DNA of 64,000 nucleotides, from the NCBI GenBank assembly GCA_947624745.1, contig CANQLR010000006.1, positions 21,986 through 85,985 of the forward strand, read 5' to 3'. The notes under the pieces were generated by a model. The model saw nothing but the letters and a program-made list of their open reading frames with translations, did no database searches and was not told the origin of the DNA. This stretch comes from an uncultured Clostridia bacterium (GTDB taxonomy: Bacteria > Bacillota > Clostridia > Oscillospirales > Ruminococcaceae). Positions within the stretch are counted from its first letter, which is position 1; each line of letters opens with the position of its first letter. Shown here piece by piece: positions 1 to 8,102 of the stretch. Made by a program: the position numbers and the translations under genes.

Positions 1-2
1 AG

Positions 3-1100
3 CTCGATCACCTGTACGATTATAAATGGCGGATAGCGCTTCCCGCGCCCACCCTTTACGGACAGTTCGAGGGGTTAGAGGACGTCGATTACGTCCTTCA
101 GGGGCTTTTGGACATGGGCTTTAACGAGGTCTACGAGGTCTCGCAGGCCGCCGAGATAGTCTCGGAATACACCCGGCTCTACATAAAGACCGAGGGCATA
201 AAAAAGCCGGTCATCAGCTCTGCCTGCCCGGTTATAGCAAGGCTCATCGCGCTCAGATTCCCTTATTTGAAGGATAATCTTCTGCCGATACTTCCGCCGA
301 TGGAGATCGCGGCGATCGAGGCCCGGAAAAAGGCCAAGCGCGAGCACCCGGAGCTTAAGGACGAGGAGATAGGCGTCTGCTTCATCTCGCCCTGCCCCGC
401 GAAGACGAGCTATGTCAAAAACGGCTTCGGCTCGTATAAGTCGGCGGTGGATCTTGTAGTTTCGGTGTCGGACGTTTACTTCTCGCTTTTAAACCTCATG
501 AGCCGCGACAAGATACCCGAGCCGGTGTCCAACTCCGGAATGATCGGTCTCAGCTGGGCCGCTTCGGGAGGGGAGGCCACTGCGGTATTCAACGACAAGT
601 ACCTTGCGGCGGATTCCATCGAAAACGTCGTCGAGATGCTCGAACAGATAGAAAACGGCACCATTCCTCCGCTCGAATTTATTGAGCTCAACGCCTGCAC
701 CGGCGGCTGCGTCGGCGGGGTGATGACGGTCGAGAACCCGTTCATCGCCAAGGCAAGGCTCCAGACCCTTCGGCGGTACCTTCCCGTCTCGCGGAACTTT
801 TTGGGTCCCGACGAGAGGTATATCCCGCCGCAGTATTTCTTCGAGGACGTTCCCGACTATAAGCCGATGAACCGCCTCGGGGGCTCTATCGGCGAGTCGA
901 TGAAGATGATGTCGGATATACAGAAGCTTCGGGATGAGCTCCCCGGGATAGACTGCGGCTCCTGCGGCGCGCCGACCTGTCGGGCGTTTGCGGAGGACGT
1001 GGTCAAGGGTGAGCGGAGCATCGAAAGCTGCATCATAAGAGAGCACAGGCTTGCAAACGGCGAGCCGGTGCACCCCGAAAAGGAGGGCGTGAAGCGGTGA
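3..1100 (+). CDS. [FeFe]-hydrogenase large-subunit-like iron-sulfur protein (5' partial)
   Basis: The frame is open from base 3, so the gene starts upstream of the window; 365 residues are visible. Three cysteine motifs sit where the H-cluster loops lie in [FeFe] hydrogenases: SSACP near visible residue 72, SPCPAK further on, and ACTGGCVGG. They differ from the catalytic TSCCP, MPC and CCPGGC forms. The C-terminus carries DCGSCGAPTCRAFAEDV, the four-cysteine cluster motif also found in corrinoid iron-sulfur and Rnf-type proteins. Proteins of this type precede DRTGG, PHP and ATPase genes in clostridial hydrogenase loci and are thought to be accessory or H2-sensing; that role is inference. A PAS domain could lie in the missing part. 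The stop overlaps the next start by 4 bp (GTGA), so the genes are probably translationally coupled. Confidence 0.85.
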   Translation, partial: LDHLYDYKWRIALPAPTLYGQFEGLEDVDYVLQGLLDMGFNEVYEVSQAAEIVSEYTRLYIKTEGIKKPVISSACPVIARLIALRFPYLKDNLLPILPPMEIAAIEARKKAKREHPELKDEEIGVCFISPCPAKTSYVKNGFGSYKSAVDLVVSVSDVYFSLLNLMSRDKIPEPVSNSGMIGLSWAASGGEATAVFNDKYLAADSIENVVEMLEQIENGTIPPLEFIELNACTGGCVGGVMTVENPFIAKARLQTLRRYLPVSRNFLGPDERYIPPQYFFEDVPDYKPMNRLGGSIGESMKMMSDIQKLRDELPGIDCGSCGAPTCRAFAEDVVKGERSIESCIIREHRLANGEPVHPEKEGVKR

Positions 1101-1432
1101 CTGTCAGAGAGCTTTCCAAAGCGCTCGGCTGCGAGGAGCTGAAGCTGCCCGAACCGGACCGCGAGGTCGAGGGCTGCTACTGCGGAGACCTTTTAAGCTG
1201 GGTGATGGGGCGCGCGCAGGCCTCGCAGGCATGGATAACGATAATGTCGAACATAAATATCGTTGCCGTGGCGACCCTTTGCGACGTCAGCTGCATTATC
1301 CTTTCGGAAAACGTCATGCCGGACGACGGCGTTTTGGACGTCGCCGAGGCAAAGGGCGTGAACATTCTTCGCACCGCCGATACCACCTTCGGCGCCGCCG
1401 CGGCCCTTGCAAGGGTAACGGGAAATGAATAA
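1097..1432 (+). CDS. DRTGG domain protein of the hydrogenase operon
   Basis: This 111-residue protein begins with GTG inside the preceding stop. It reads as a stand-alone DRTGG-type domain, a small ligand-binding fold otherwise found in phosphotransacetylases and CBS-linked proteins. The pattern CYCGDLLSWVMGRA followed by ITIMSNINIVAVA and a conserved late Asp and Thr supports this. It overlaps the PHP gene by 8 bp. Family members recur between the H-cluster-like protein and the PHP protein in Firmicutes hydrogenase operons. The biochemical role is unknown; sensing a nucleotide or metabolite is a guess. Confidence 0.75.
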   Translation: MTVRELSKALGCEELKLPEPDREVEGCYCGDLLSWVMGRAQASQAWITIMSNINIVAVATLCDVSCIILSENVMPDDGVLDVAEAKGVNILRTADTTFGAAAALARVTGNE

Positions 1433-2168
1433 ATACTACTACGACCTTCATATCCATTCCTGCCTTTCGCCCTGCGCCGACAACGACATGACCCCGGCAA
1501 ACATCGCGGGGACGGCGACCTTGGCGGGGATACAGATAATGGCTTTGACCGATCACAACTCGGTGAAAAACTGCCCCGCGTTTTTTAAGGCGTGCAAGAA
1601 ATACGGCGTAATTCCCGTTCCGGGAATGGAGCTTACAACGGCGGAGGATATCCACGCGGTCTGCCTTTTTGAAACGCTCGACATGGCGCTTGCCTTCGGC
1701 GAGGAGATAGATTCGAGGCGGGTGAAGATCCCAAACCGGGTGGACATCTTCGGCGACCAGTTCATCATGGACGAGAACGAAAATATCATCGGCACCGACG
1801 AATTCATGCTCCCGAACGCAACGACGGTGAGCATCGACGAGGCGCCGGGGATCGTAAAAAAATACGGCGGCGTGTGCTATCCCGCGCATATAGACAGGCA
1901 GGCGAACGGCATCGTCGCGGTTTTGGGAACATTTCCCGACAAGCCCGCGTTTAGTTGCTTCGAGCTGCACGACAAGGAGAAGCGGCGTGAACTTTCGGAG
2001 CGTTTTCCGATACTTTCGGGTAAACGCCTCGTCGTGAGTTCTGACGCGCACTATCTTTGGGACATACGCGACGCGGACTGCACTATTGAACTGGACGACG
2101 AGCCGTACTCGGGGGATCTTGTGAGAAAAAGGCTGATTGAAAAGCTTAAAAACGGAGGCGCGGAATGA
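1425..2168 (+). CDS. PHP-domain metal-dependent phosphoesterase
   Basis: The 247-residue protein carries the metal-ligand motifs of PHP phosphoesterases: DLHIHSCLSPC at residues 7-17, LTDHNS near 41-46, a central PAHIDRQ, and SSDAHY near the C-terminus. The fold hydrolyses phosphoester bonds with a trinuclear metal centre, but the substrate here is not predictable. It overlaps the genes on both sides (8 bp before, 4 bp ATGA after), so it belongs to the same translationally coupled block. In related loci as I remember them, a NuoE-like gene lies between the PHP and ATPase genes; here there is no room for one. Confidence 0.85.
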   Translation: MNKYYYDLHIHSCLSPCADNDMTPANIAGTATLAGIQIMALTDHNSVKNCPAFFKACKKYGVIPVPGMELTTAEDIHAVCLFETLDMALAFGEEIDSRRVKIPNRVDIFGDQFIMDENENIIGTDEFMLPNATTVSIDEAPGIVKKYGGVCYPAHIDRQANGIVAVLGTFPDKPAFSCFELHDKEKRRELSERFPILSGKRLVVSSDAHYLWDIRDADCTIELDDEPYSGDLVRKRLIEKLKNGGAE

Positions 2169-2728
2169 AGGAGCTGTCTTTGAACATACTTGACATCGCA
2201 AAAAATTCCGTCAAGGCGGGGGCTAAACTCTGCACCGTTGAGATAACCGAGGATCGGGAGACTTTGGATCTTAAGATCTCGGACGACGGCTGCGGAATGA
2301 AGGAGGAGTTTGTAAAAAACGTCACCGACCCGTTTTGCACCACGCGGACCACTCGCGCGGTCGGCCTCGGGATACCGCTTTTGAAGCTCGAAGCCGAGCA
2401 GACCGGCGGCAGCTTTTCCATCACCTCCCGCCACGAGAGCGAATACCCCGACGATCACGGCACAGTAACCGAGGCGAAATTTTATAAAAACCACATCGAC
2501 ATGACCCCGCTCGGGGACATAATAAGCTCGGTGGCGACCCTTGTGCAGGGCAGCCCCGAAATAGACTTTCTTTTCATACACCGCCTCCCCGGGGGAGAGG
2601 TAAGGCTCGACACCAGGGAGCTCAGGGAGGTCTTGGGCGACGACGTGCCGCTCGACCTGCCGGACGTGCTTGTATGGATTAAGGAGAACCTGCGCGGGCA
2701 GTATGATGAACTGAACGCGAAGGAATAA
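2165..2728 (+). CDS. GHKL-type ATPase (histidine-kinase-like ATP-binding protein)
   Basis: The 187-residue protein is a lone Bergerat-fold ATPase domain. An N-box (LDIAKNSVKAGA, residues 9-20), a G1 box (DDGCGM) and a G2 box (VGLGIPLLK) are visible. No dimerisation/phosphoacceptor helix or receiver domain is present, so it resembles an anti-sigma or serine-kinase-like ATPase rather than a two-component kinase. Its start overlaps the PHP stop (ATGA). Together with DRTGG and PHP it forms an accessory block before the electron-transfer subunits; regulation of hydrogenase by this block is inference. Confidence 0.85.
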   Translation: MKELSLNILDIAKNSVKAGAKLCTVEITEDRETLDLKISDDGCGMKEEFVKNVTDPFCTTRTTRAVGLGIPLLKLEAEQTGGSFSITSRHESEYPDDHGTVTEAKFYKNHIDMTPLGDIISSVATLVQGSPEIDFLFIHRLPGGEVRLDTRELREVLGDDVPLDLPDVLVWIKENLRGQYDELNAKE

Positions 2729-2772
2729 ATAAAGTGTATAATAAAAATTACTATAGAAAGGAAGTTTTTATC

Positions 2773-3138
2773 ATGAAATCATTAGCAGAACTTCAGGCGA
2801 TCAGAGAAAAGATGAAAAACCGCGTCGTACTGCGCGAGGGTCAGGGCGACATTCGCGTAGTGGTCGGCATGGCTACCTGCGGCATTGCCGCCGGAGCAAG
2901 GCCGGTCCTTTCGGCGTTCGTCGACGGCGTTGCCGAGGCGGGTCTTTCCGACAAGGTCACCGTCACCCAGACAGGCTGCATCGGCATCTGCCAGTACGAG
3001 CCGGTCGTCGAGGTCTTTGAAGCCGGCAAGGAAAAGGTCACCTATGTGAAGATGACCGCTGACAAGGCCAAGGAGGTCATCGAAAAGCACCTCAAGGGCG
3101 GCTCTCCCGTTTCGGAATACACCATCGGGAACAACTGA
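2773..3138 (+). CDS. Thioredoxin-like [2Fe-2S] ferredoxin, hydrogenase accessory subunit
   Basis: The ATG at 2773 is chosen because GAAAGGAAG lies just upstream; an ATG at 2734 would add 13 unrelated residues. The 121-residue product has a short helical N-terminus (KSLAELQAIREKMKNR) and then a thioredoxin-like [2Fe-2S] fold with the pairs VGMATCGIAAGA and QTGCIGICQYEP supplying four cysteines. This matches the small ferredoxin that precedes HydB in clostridial NADH-dependent hydrogenases and resembles the C-terminal half of NuoE. It may carry electrons between HydB and HydA. No full-length NuoE-like protein with an N-terminal helical bundle is present nearby. Confidence 0.85.
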   Translation: MKSLAELQAIREKMKNRVVLREGQGDIRVVVGMATCGIAAGARPVLSAFVDGVAEAGLSDKVTVTQTGCIGICQYEPVVEVFEAGKEKVTYVKMTADKAKEVIEKHLKGGSPVSEYTIGNN

Positions 3139-3168
3139 TAAGTATATAATTTAGGAGGTATATAAAAT

Positions 3169-4995
3169 ATGATTCGAGCACAAGTGCTTATCTGCGGCGG
3201 TACCGGCTGTACCTCGAGCGGCAGTAAAGCGATCCAGAAGGCTTTTACCGAGCAGATCGAGCTTGCCGGTCTTTCCGAGGAGGTAAAGCTTGTCCAGACG
3301 GGCTGCTTCGGCCTCTGCGCTTTGGGACCGGTAGTCATCATCTACCCCGACGGCACCTTCTACTCAAGAGTTACTCCCGACGACGTCAGCGAGATAGTTA
3401 CCGAGCACCTTCTTAAGGGACGCGTCGTCGAGCGCCTTGTTTACGCCGACACCGGCGAGGAGAAGGTCGAGGACGTCACCCAGGTATCCCTTTCGGACAC
3501 CGCCTTCTATAAGGCGCAGCACCGCGTTGCGCTCAGAAACTGCGGCGTCATCAACCCCGAAAACATCGACGAGTACATAGCCATGGACGGCTACCAGGCC
3601 CTCGGCAAGGTCCTCACCGAAATGACCCCGGAAGAGGTCATCGACGTAGTTTTGAAGTCGGGCCTTCGCGGCCGCGGCGGCGCGGGCTTCCCGACCGGGC
3701 GTAAGTGGAGCATGGCGAGGACCTTGGTTCCCGACGCTGACCAGAAATACGTCTGCTGCAACGCCGACGAAGGCGACCCGGGCGCTTTCATGGACCGTTC
3801 CGTCCTCGAGGGCGACCCCCACGCGGTCCTCGAAGCCATGGCGATAGCGGGCTACGCTATCGGCGCAAACCAGGGCTTCATCTATGTCAGAGCCGAGTAT
3901 CCTATCGCCGTTGCGCGCCTTAAAATAGCCATACAGCAGGCGCATGAATACGGGCTTTTGGGCAAGAATATCTTCGGCACGGGATTTGACTTTGACATCG
4001 AGCTCAGGCTCGGCGCGGGCGCGTTCGTTTGCGGCGAGGAGACCGCTCTTATGACCTCCATCGAGGGCAAGAGAGGCGAGCCGAGGCCGAGGCCTCCGTT
4101 CCCGGCGGTCAAGGGTCTTTTCGGCAAGCCGACAATTCTCAACAACGTCGAAACATATGCAAATATCCCCCAGATAATCCTCAAGGGCGCGGACTGGTTC
4201 GCCTCGATGGGCACCGAAAAGTCCAAGGGCACCAAGGTGTTCGCCCTCGGCGGCAAGATCAAGCACACCGGCCTCGTTGAGGTACCTATGGGCACCACCC
4301 TCCGCCAGATAGTCGAGGAGATCGGCGGCGGTATCCCGAACGGCAAGAAGTTCAAGGCCGCCCAGACCGGCGGACCTTCCGGCGGCTGCATCCCGGCGGA
4401 GCACCTCGACGTCCCGATCGACTACGATAACCTCATCGCGATCGGCTCGATGATGGGCTCGGGCGGACTTATCGTCATGGACGAGGACAACTGCATGGTC
4501 GACATCGCGAAGTTCTTCCTCGAATTCACCGTCGACGAGTCCTGCGGAAAGTGCACCCCCTGCCGCGTGGGTACAAAGAGACTTCTTGAAATGCTCACCA
4601 AGATCACCGACGGCAAGGGCACCATGGAGGACCTCGACGAGATGGAGCAGCTCTGCTACTACATCAAGAACAACGCGCTCTGCGGCCTCGGACAGACCGC
4701 CCCGAACCCCGTTCTTTCGACCCTTCGCTACTTCAGGGACGAGTATATCGCCCACATCGTCGACAAGAAATGCCCGGCTGGCGTCTGCAAGAACCTTCTC
4801 ACCTATAAGATCGACAGGGAGAAGTGCATCGGCTGCGGAATGTGCGCAAGGCAGTGCCCTGCGAACGCGATTTCCAAGACCGACTACACCGCCCCCGGCA
4901 AGAAGCTTCCCGCAATGGCTATTGACCCCGAAAAGTGCGTGAAGTGCGGCGCTTGCATGTCTACCTGCAAGTTCAAGGCCATAACCAAGGAATAA
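3169..4995 (+). CDS. hydB: NuoF-like NADH/FMN subunit of [FeFe] hydrogenase (HydB)
   Basis: This 608-residue flavoprotein oxidises or reduces NAD(H) and passes electrons to HydA. In order: an N-terminal thioredoxin-like [2Fe-2S] domain (CGGTGC and QTGCFGLC, residues 9-50), the glycine-rich NADH site GLRGRGGAGFPTGRKW (about 165-180), the FMN segment ADEGDPGAFMD (about 199-209), the 4Fe-4S motif CGKCTPCRVGT (about 457), and two C-terminal ferredoxin motifs CIGCGMCARQC and CVKCGACMSTC (about 552 and 589). This is the full architecture of HydB in bifurcating or NADH-linked hydrogenases. AGGAGG precedes the ATG. It sits 30 bp after the ferredoxin and 18 bp before hydA. Confidence 0.95.
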   Translation: MIRAQVLICGGTGCTSSGSKAIQKAFTEQIELAGLSEEVKLVQTGCFGLCALGPVVIIYPDGTFYSRVTPDDVSEIVTEHLLKGRVVERLVYADTGEEKVEDVTQVSLSDTAFYKAQHRVALRNCGVINPENIDEYIAMDGYQALGKVLTEMTPEEVIDVVLKSGLRGRGGAGFPTGRKWSMARTLVPDADQKYVCCNADEGDPGAFMDRSVLEGDPHAVLEAMAIAGYAIGANQGFIYVRAEYPIAVARLKIAIQQAHEYGLLGKNIFGTGFDFDIELRLGAGAFVCGEETALMTSIEGKRGEPRPRPPFPAVKGLFGKPTILNNVETYANIPQIILKGADWFASMGTEKSKGTKVFALGGKIKHTGLVEVPMGTTLRQIVEEIGGGIPNGKKFKAAQTGGPSGGCIPAEHLDVPIDYDNLIAIGSMMGSGGLIVMDEDNCMVDIAKFFLEFTVDESCGKCTPCRVGTKRLLEMLTKITDGKGTMEDLDEMEQLCYYIKNNALCGLGQTAPNPVLSTLRYFRDEYIAHIVDKKCPAGVCKNLLTYKIDREKCIGCGMCARQCPANAISKTDYTAPGKKLPAMAIDPEKCVKCGACMSTCKFKAITKE

Positions 4996-5013
4996 AGGAG
5001 GAAGTGCTGTAAA

Positions 5014-6774
5014 ATGGATACAAAAATGATAAATCTTAAGATAGACGGCGTGGCCGTCAGCGTGCCCGACGGCACCACTATCCTCGAAGCGGCAAGGCAG
5101 GCGGGCGTGAACGTCCCCACCCTTTGCTACATGAAGGACTTAAACCAGATAGGCGCCTGCCGTATCTGCGTCGTCGAGGCCAACGAGGGCAGGGGCTTCA
5201 GGACCGTCGCCTCCTGCGTTTACCCCGTCACCGAGGGTATGGAGGTAAAGACCAACTCCCTTAACGTTCAGAAATCAAGAAAGATGACCTTAGAGCTCCT
5301 TCTTTCGACCCACGACAGAAAGTGCCTTTCCTGCGTGAGATCGGATAACTGCGAGTTCCAGGCACTCTGCCGCGACTACGGCGTCGACAAGGAGGACAAA
5401 TTCGACGGCGACAAGCCCCACTACGAGCTTGACACCTCGGCCGTCCACATGATAAGAGACAACAACAAGTGCGTTCTCTGTCGCCGCTGCGTGGCCGCCT
5501 GCGCCGCCCAGCACGTCGCCGTCATCGGCACCAACGACAGAGGTATCGACACCAACGTTTCCTGCGGATTCGGCCTCGGACTTGCCGACACGGGCTGCGT
5601 ATCCTGCGGCCAGTGCATCATCAACTGCCCGACAGGCGCTCTTCGCGAAAAGGACGACACCGACAAGGTCTTCGCCGCCCTCAACGACCCCGAGAAGATA
5701 GTTATCGTCCAGACCGCCCCTGCCGTAAGAGCCGCCCTCGGCGAAGATTTCGGCATGGAGATCGGCACCGGCGTCGAAGGCAAGATGGTCGCGGCGCTTC
5801 GCAGGCTCGGCTTTGACAAGGTGTTCGACACCGACGTAGGAGCGGACTTCACCATCATGGAGGAGGGCACCGAGTTTATCCACCGCGTCAAAAACGGCGG
5901 AGTGCTCCCGATGATCACCTCCTGCTCGCCCGGCTGGGTCAAGTTCTGCGAGACTTACCACCCGAACATGATCCCGAACCTCTCCTCCTGCAAGTCGCCT
6001 CAGCAGATGTTCGGCGCGATCATCAAGACCTGGTACGCCGAGAAGAACGGAATTGATCCGAAGAAGATCGTTTCCGTCTCGGTCATGCCCTGCACCGCGA
6101 AGAAGTTCGAGATCAAGCGCGACGACCAGTCCGCCTCGGGGCTTCCCGACCTCGACATCTCGATCACCACTCGCGAACTCGCGAGAATGATCAAGCGCGC
6201 GGGAATCGACTTCAAGAACCTTCCCGACGAGAAGTTTGACAGTCCTCTCGGCGAGGGTACAGGTGCGGGCGTCATCTTCGGCGCGACCGGCGGCGTTATG
6301 GAGGCTGCCCTTCGCACCGTCGCCGAGGTCATGGAGGGCAAGGTCATCGACAACGTCGATTACCACGCTGTCCGCGGCACCGACGCCATCAAGGAAGCGA
6401 CCCTCAACATCGCCGGCATGGACGTGAACATCTGCGTTGTTTCCGGCCTCGAGGCCGCTCATCAGGTGCTTTGCGCGGTCGAAAACGGCGAGAAGAACTA
6501 TCACTTCATCGAGATAATGTGCTGCCCGGGCGGCTGTGTAAACGGCGGCGGCCAGCCTATTCAGTCCTCGACAGTCCGCTCGACCGTCGACATCAAGGCA
6601 AAGCGCGCGAGCGCCCTTTACAGCTACGACCAGGCGAACGTGAAGCGCAAGAGCCACGAGAGCGAGGCCGTCAAGACGATCTACGGCGAGTTCTTCGGCG
6701 AGCCCGGCTCGCACAAGGCCCACGAGATCCTGCATACCAGCTATGTAGACCGCTCCGCGGGAGTTGTGAAGTAA
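5014..6774 (+). CDS. hydA: [FeFe] hydrogenase catalytic subunit, group A (HydA)
   Basis: The 586-residue catalytic subunit interconverts protons and H2. Visible modules are an N-terminal plant-type [2Fe-2S] domain (CYMKDLNQIGACRIC), a His-ligated cluster domain (HDRKCLSCVRSDNC), two 4Fe-4S motifs (CVLCRRCVAAC, CVSCGQCIINC) and the H-cluster domain. All three H-cluster signatures are intact: TSCSPGW near residue 302, MPCTAKKFE near 357 and CCPGGCVNGGGQP near 501. A C-terminal tail of about 70 residues follows. AAAGGAGG precedes the start. With HydB it should form the core of a cytoplasmic NADH-dependent, possibly ferredoxin-coupled enzyme. It is the last gene before the island, and the sequence after its stop looks disturbed. 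Confidence 0.96.
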   Translation: MDTKMINLKIDGVAVSVPDGTTILEAARQAGVNVPTLCYMKDLNQIGACRICVVEANEGRGFRTVASCVYPVTEGMEVKTNSLNVQKSRKMTLELLLSTHDRKCLSCVRSDNCEFQALCRDYGVDKEDKFDGDKPHYELDTSAVHMIRDNNKCVLCRRCVAACAAQHVAVIGTNDRGIDTNVSCGFGLGLADTGCVSCGQCIINCPTGALREKDDTDKVFAALNDPEKIVIVQTAPAVRAALGEDFGMEIGTGVEGKMVAALRRLGFDKVFDTDVGADFTIMEEGTEFIHRVKNGGVLPMITSCSPGWVKFCETYHPNMIPNLSSCKSPQQMFGAIIKTWYAEKNGIDPKKIVSVSVMPCTAKKFEIKRDDQSASGLPDLDISITTRELARMIKRAGIDFKNLPDEKFDSPLGEGTGAGVIFGATGGVMEAALRTVAEVMEGKVIDNVDYHAVRGTDAIKEATLNIAGMDVNICVVSGLEAAHQVLCAVENGEKNYHFIEIMCCPGGCVNGGGQPIQSSTVRSTVDIKAKRASALYSYDQANVKRKSHESEAVKTIYGEFFGEPGSHKAHEILHTSYVDRSAGVVK

Positions 6775-6852
6775 ATAAAAAGGCCCCCGGTTCATAACGT
6801 GGGGCGTCATAAGGAAGTCGAAACAAATTTTTCTGAAGCGGCATAATTTCGG
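6775..6852. other. Junction between hydrogenase operon and mobile island
   Basis: After the hydA stop there is AAAAAGGCCCCCGG, the look of the left arm of an intrinsic terminator, but no full right arm or T-run follows; only a weak GCCCC/GGGGC pairing is possible. From about 6811 the base composition shifts to AT-rich. A short palindrome (CGGCATAA/TTATGCCG, 6839-6861) overlaps the stop of the recombinase remnant on the minus strand. I read this as the left boundary of the inserted island. Confidence 0.5.
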
Positions 6853-8101
6853 TTATGCCGTTTCTCTTTGTCTTTCCTTCCGCAAAAGTTCGTTAATTGG
6901 TATGAAGTCCACAAGGTCATACTGTATTCTTATTTTTTGTTTCCTCTTGCCACTTGACTTGTCGGGCTTCTCAACGTAAATCGCCTTAATAAGCTCGCGT
7001 AAAGCATAAGAGGGCAATTCTTTCAATCCATCGTACTTTTTTGCCTTTTTAATGAACAACTCCAGATTTTCATTCTGCCGCTCCTGCTCTGCAATTTCGG
7101 CTTGCAACTCGGAAATATCATTGCCTGCTCATCTTCGTATTGCTCGCTCATCATTACAAACCGTTCGTCACTAAGTTTTGCCGCCACGTTATCCTCGTAA
7201 ATCTTGATGAATAGGTGGTCAAGTTCGGTAAGACGTTTCTCCTTTTGCGCGAGTTTTCGCTTAGCTGATTTAATTATCTCCGAGCTTTTGAGGGACATTT
7301 TCTCGCTCATAATCTGCCGAAAATAATTTTCATGAGCCGTAACGTATGAGATTACAACCTGCAAATTATTCAGCACAAGCTGTTCAAGGACGACCGCGCG
7401 GATAAAGTGGGCAGTACAATCTCCTGTATTGCTGCGATATTTGCCACAAACGAAATGGTCTTGCCTTTTCTCAAAATATTTTGTGGTGCAGTACCTCATC
7501 TTCGCCCCGCAATCATCGCAATACACCAGTCCCGAGAACATACTGCTTTTGCCTGTTCGCGTTCTGCGATGACGTTGCTTGCGGATCTCTTGCACCTTTT
7601 TGAACACTTCTGGATTTATAATCTCGGGGTGAGTATTCTCGAAAATCGCCCAATTTTCCTCGGGGTTGTCGCGCTGCTTTTTGTCCCAGATTGAATTGGT
7701 ATAGGTCTTAAAATTGACCGTGCAACCTGTATACTCCCTGCGTTCCAATATGTGTACGACGGTGTTGACATTCCAGTGGTAAGGGTCAGAACTGAAACTT
7801 CGAGAACTAAGACCATGTGCATTTTTATATGCCGTGGGGTTTAAGACTTTCGCTGCTGTCAGTGCCTTTGCAATCTGCATTGGACCGCGACCTTCCGTGC
7901 ACATTTGGAAAATTTGCTTAACGATTTCAGCAGATTCCACATCAACTTCCCATTCACCACTATCACCCTTTTTGTAACCATAAGGCACATTTGTGGTCAG
8001 CGGGACACCACGAGTCCCTTTCGCCTTTTGAACGGCTCGTATCTTTTGGCTGGTATCCTTGGCAAAGAACTCGTTAGTCACCCTTTCATAAAGAATGACG
8101 G
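6853..8101 (-). pseudogene. Large serine recombinase remnant, N-terminus deleted and frameshifted
   Basis: Two reading frames together give the C-terminal part of a large serine recombinase. The upstream part (from about 8101 down to about 7110) contains FFAKDTSQKIRAVQKAKG, a recombinase domain, and a zinc ribbon with CDDCGAKMRYC and a later Cys pair. A one-base deletion near 7110-7130 then throws it out of frame; the other frame continues with QAEIAEQERQNENL, a coiled coil and a DUF4368-like end. The whole resolvase catalytic domain, including the nucleophilic serine, is missing: the remnant begins directly after the stop codon of the neighbouring recombinase. It cannot be active as it stands. 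Confidence 0.85.
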
Positions 8102-8102
8102 C

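Noticed and set aside
2734..2760. A promoter before the [2Fe-2S] ferredoxin gene (TATAAT near 2739)
   Set aside because: No acceptable -35 element at a 16-18 bp distance; the gene is more simply transcribed with the upstream block.
3364..6810. Large minus-strand open frames opposite hydB and hydA (up to about 500 codons)
   Set aside because: They are antisense shadows of GC-rich genes; composition is Asp/Val/Leu/Gly-biased and no motif is present.
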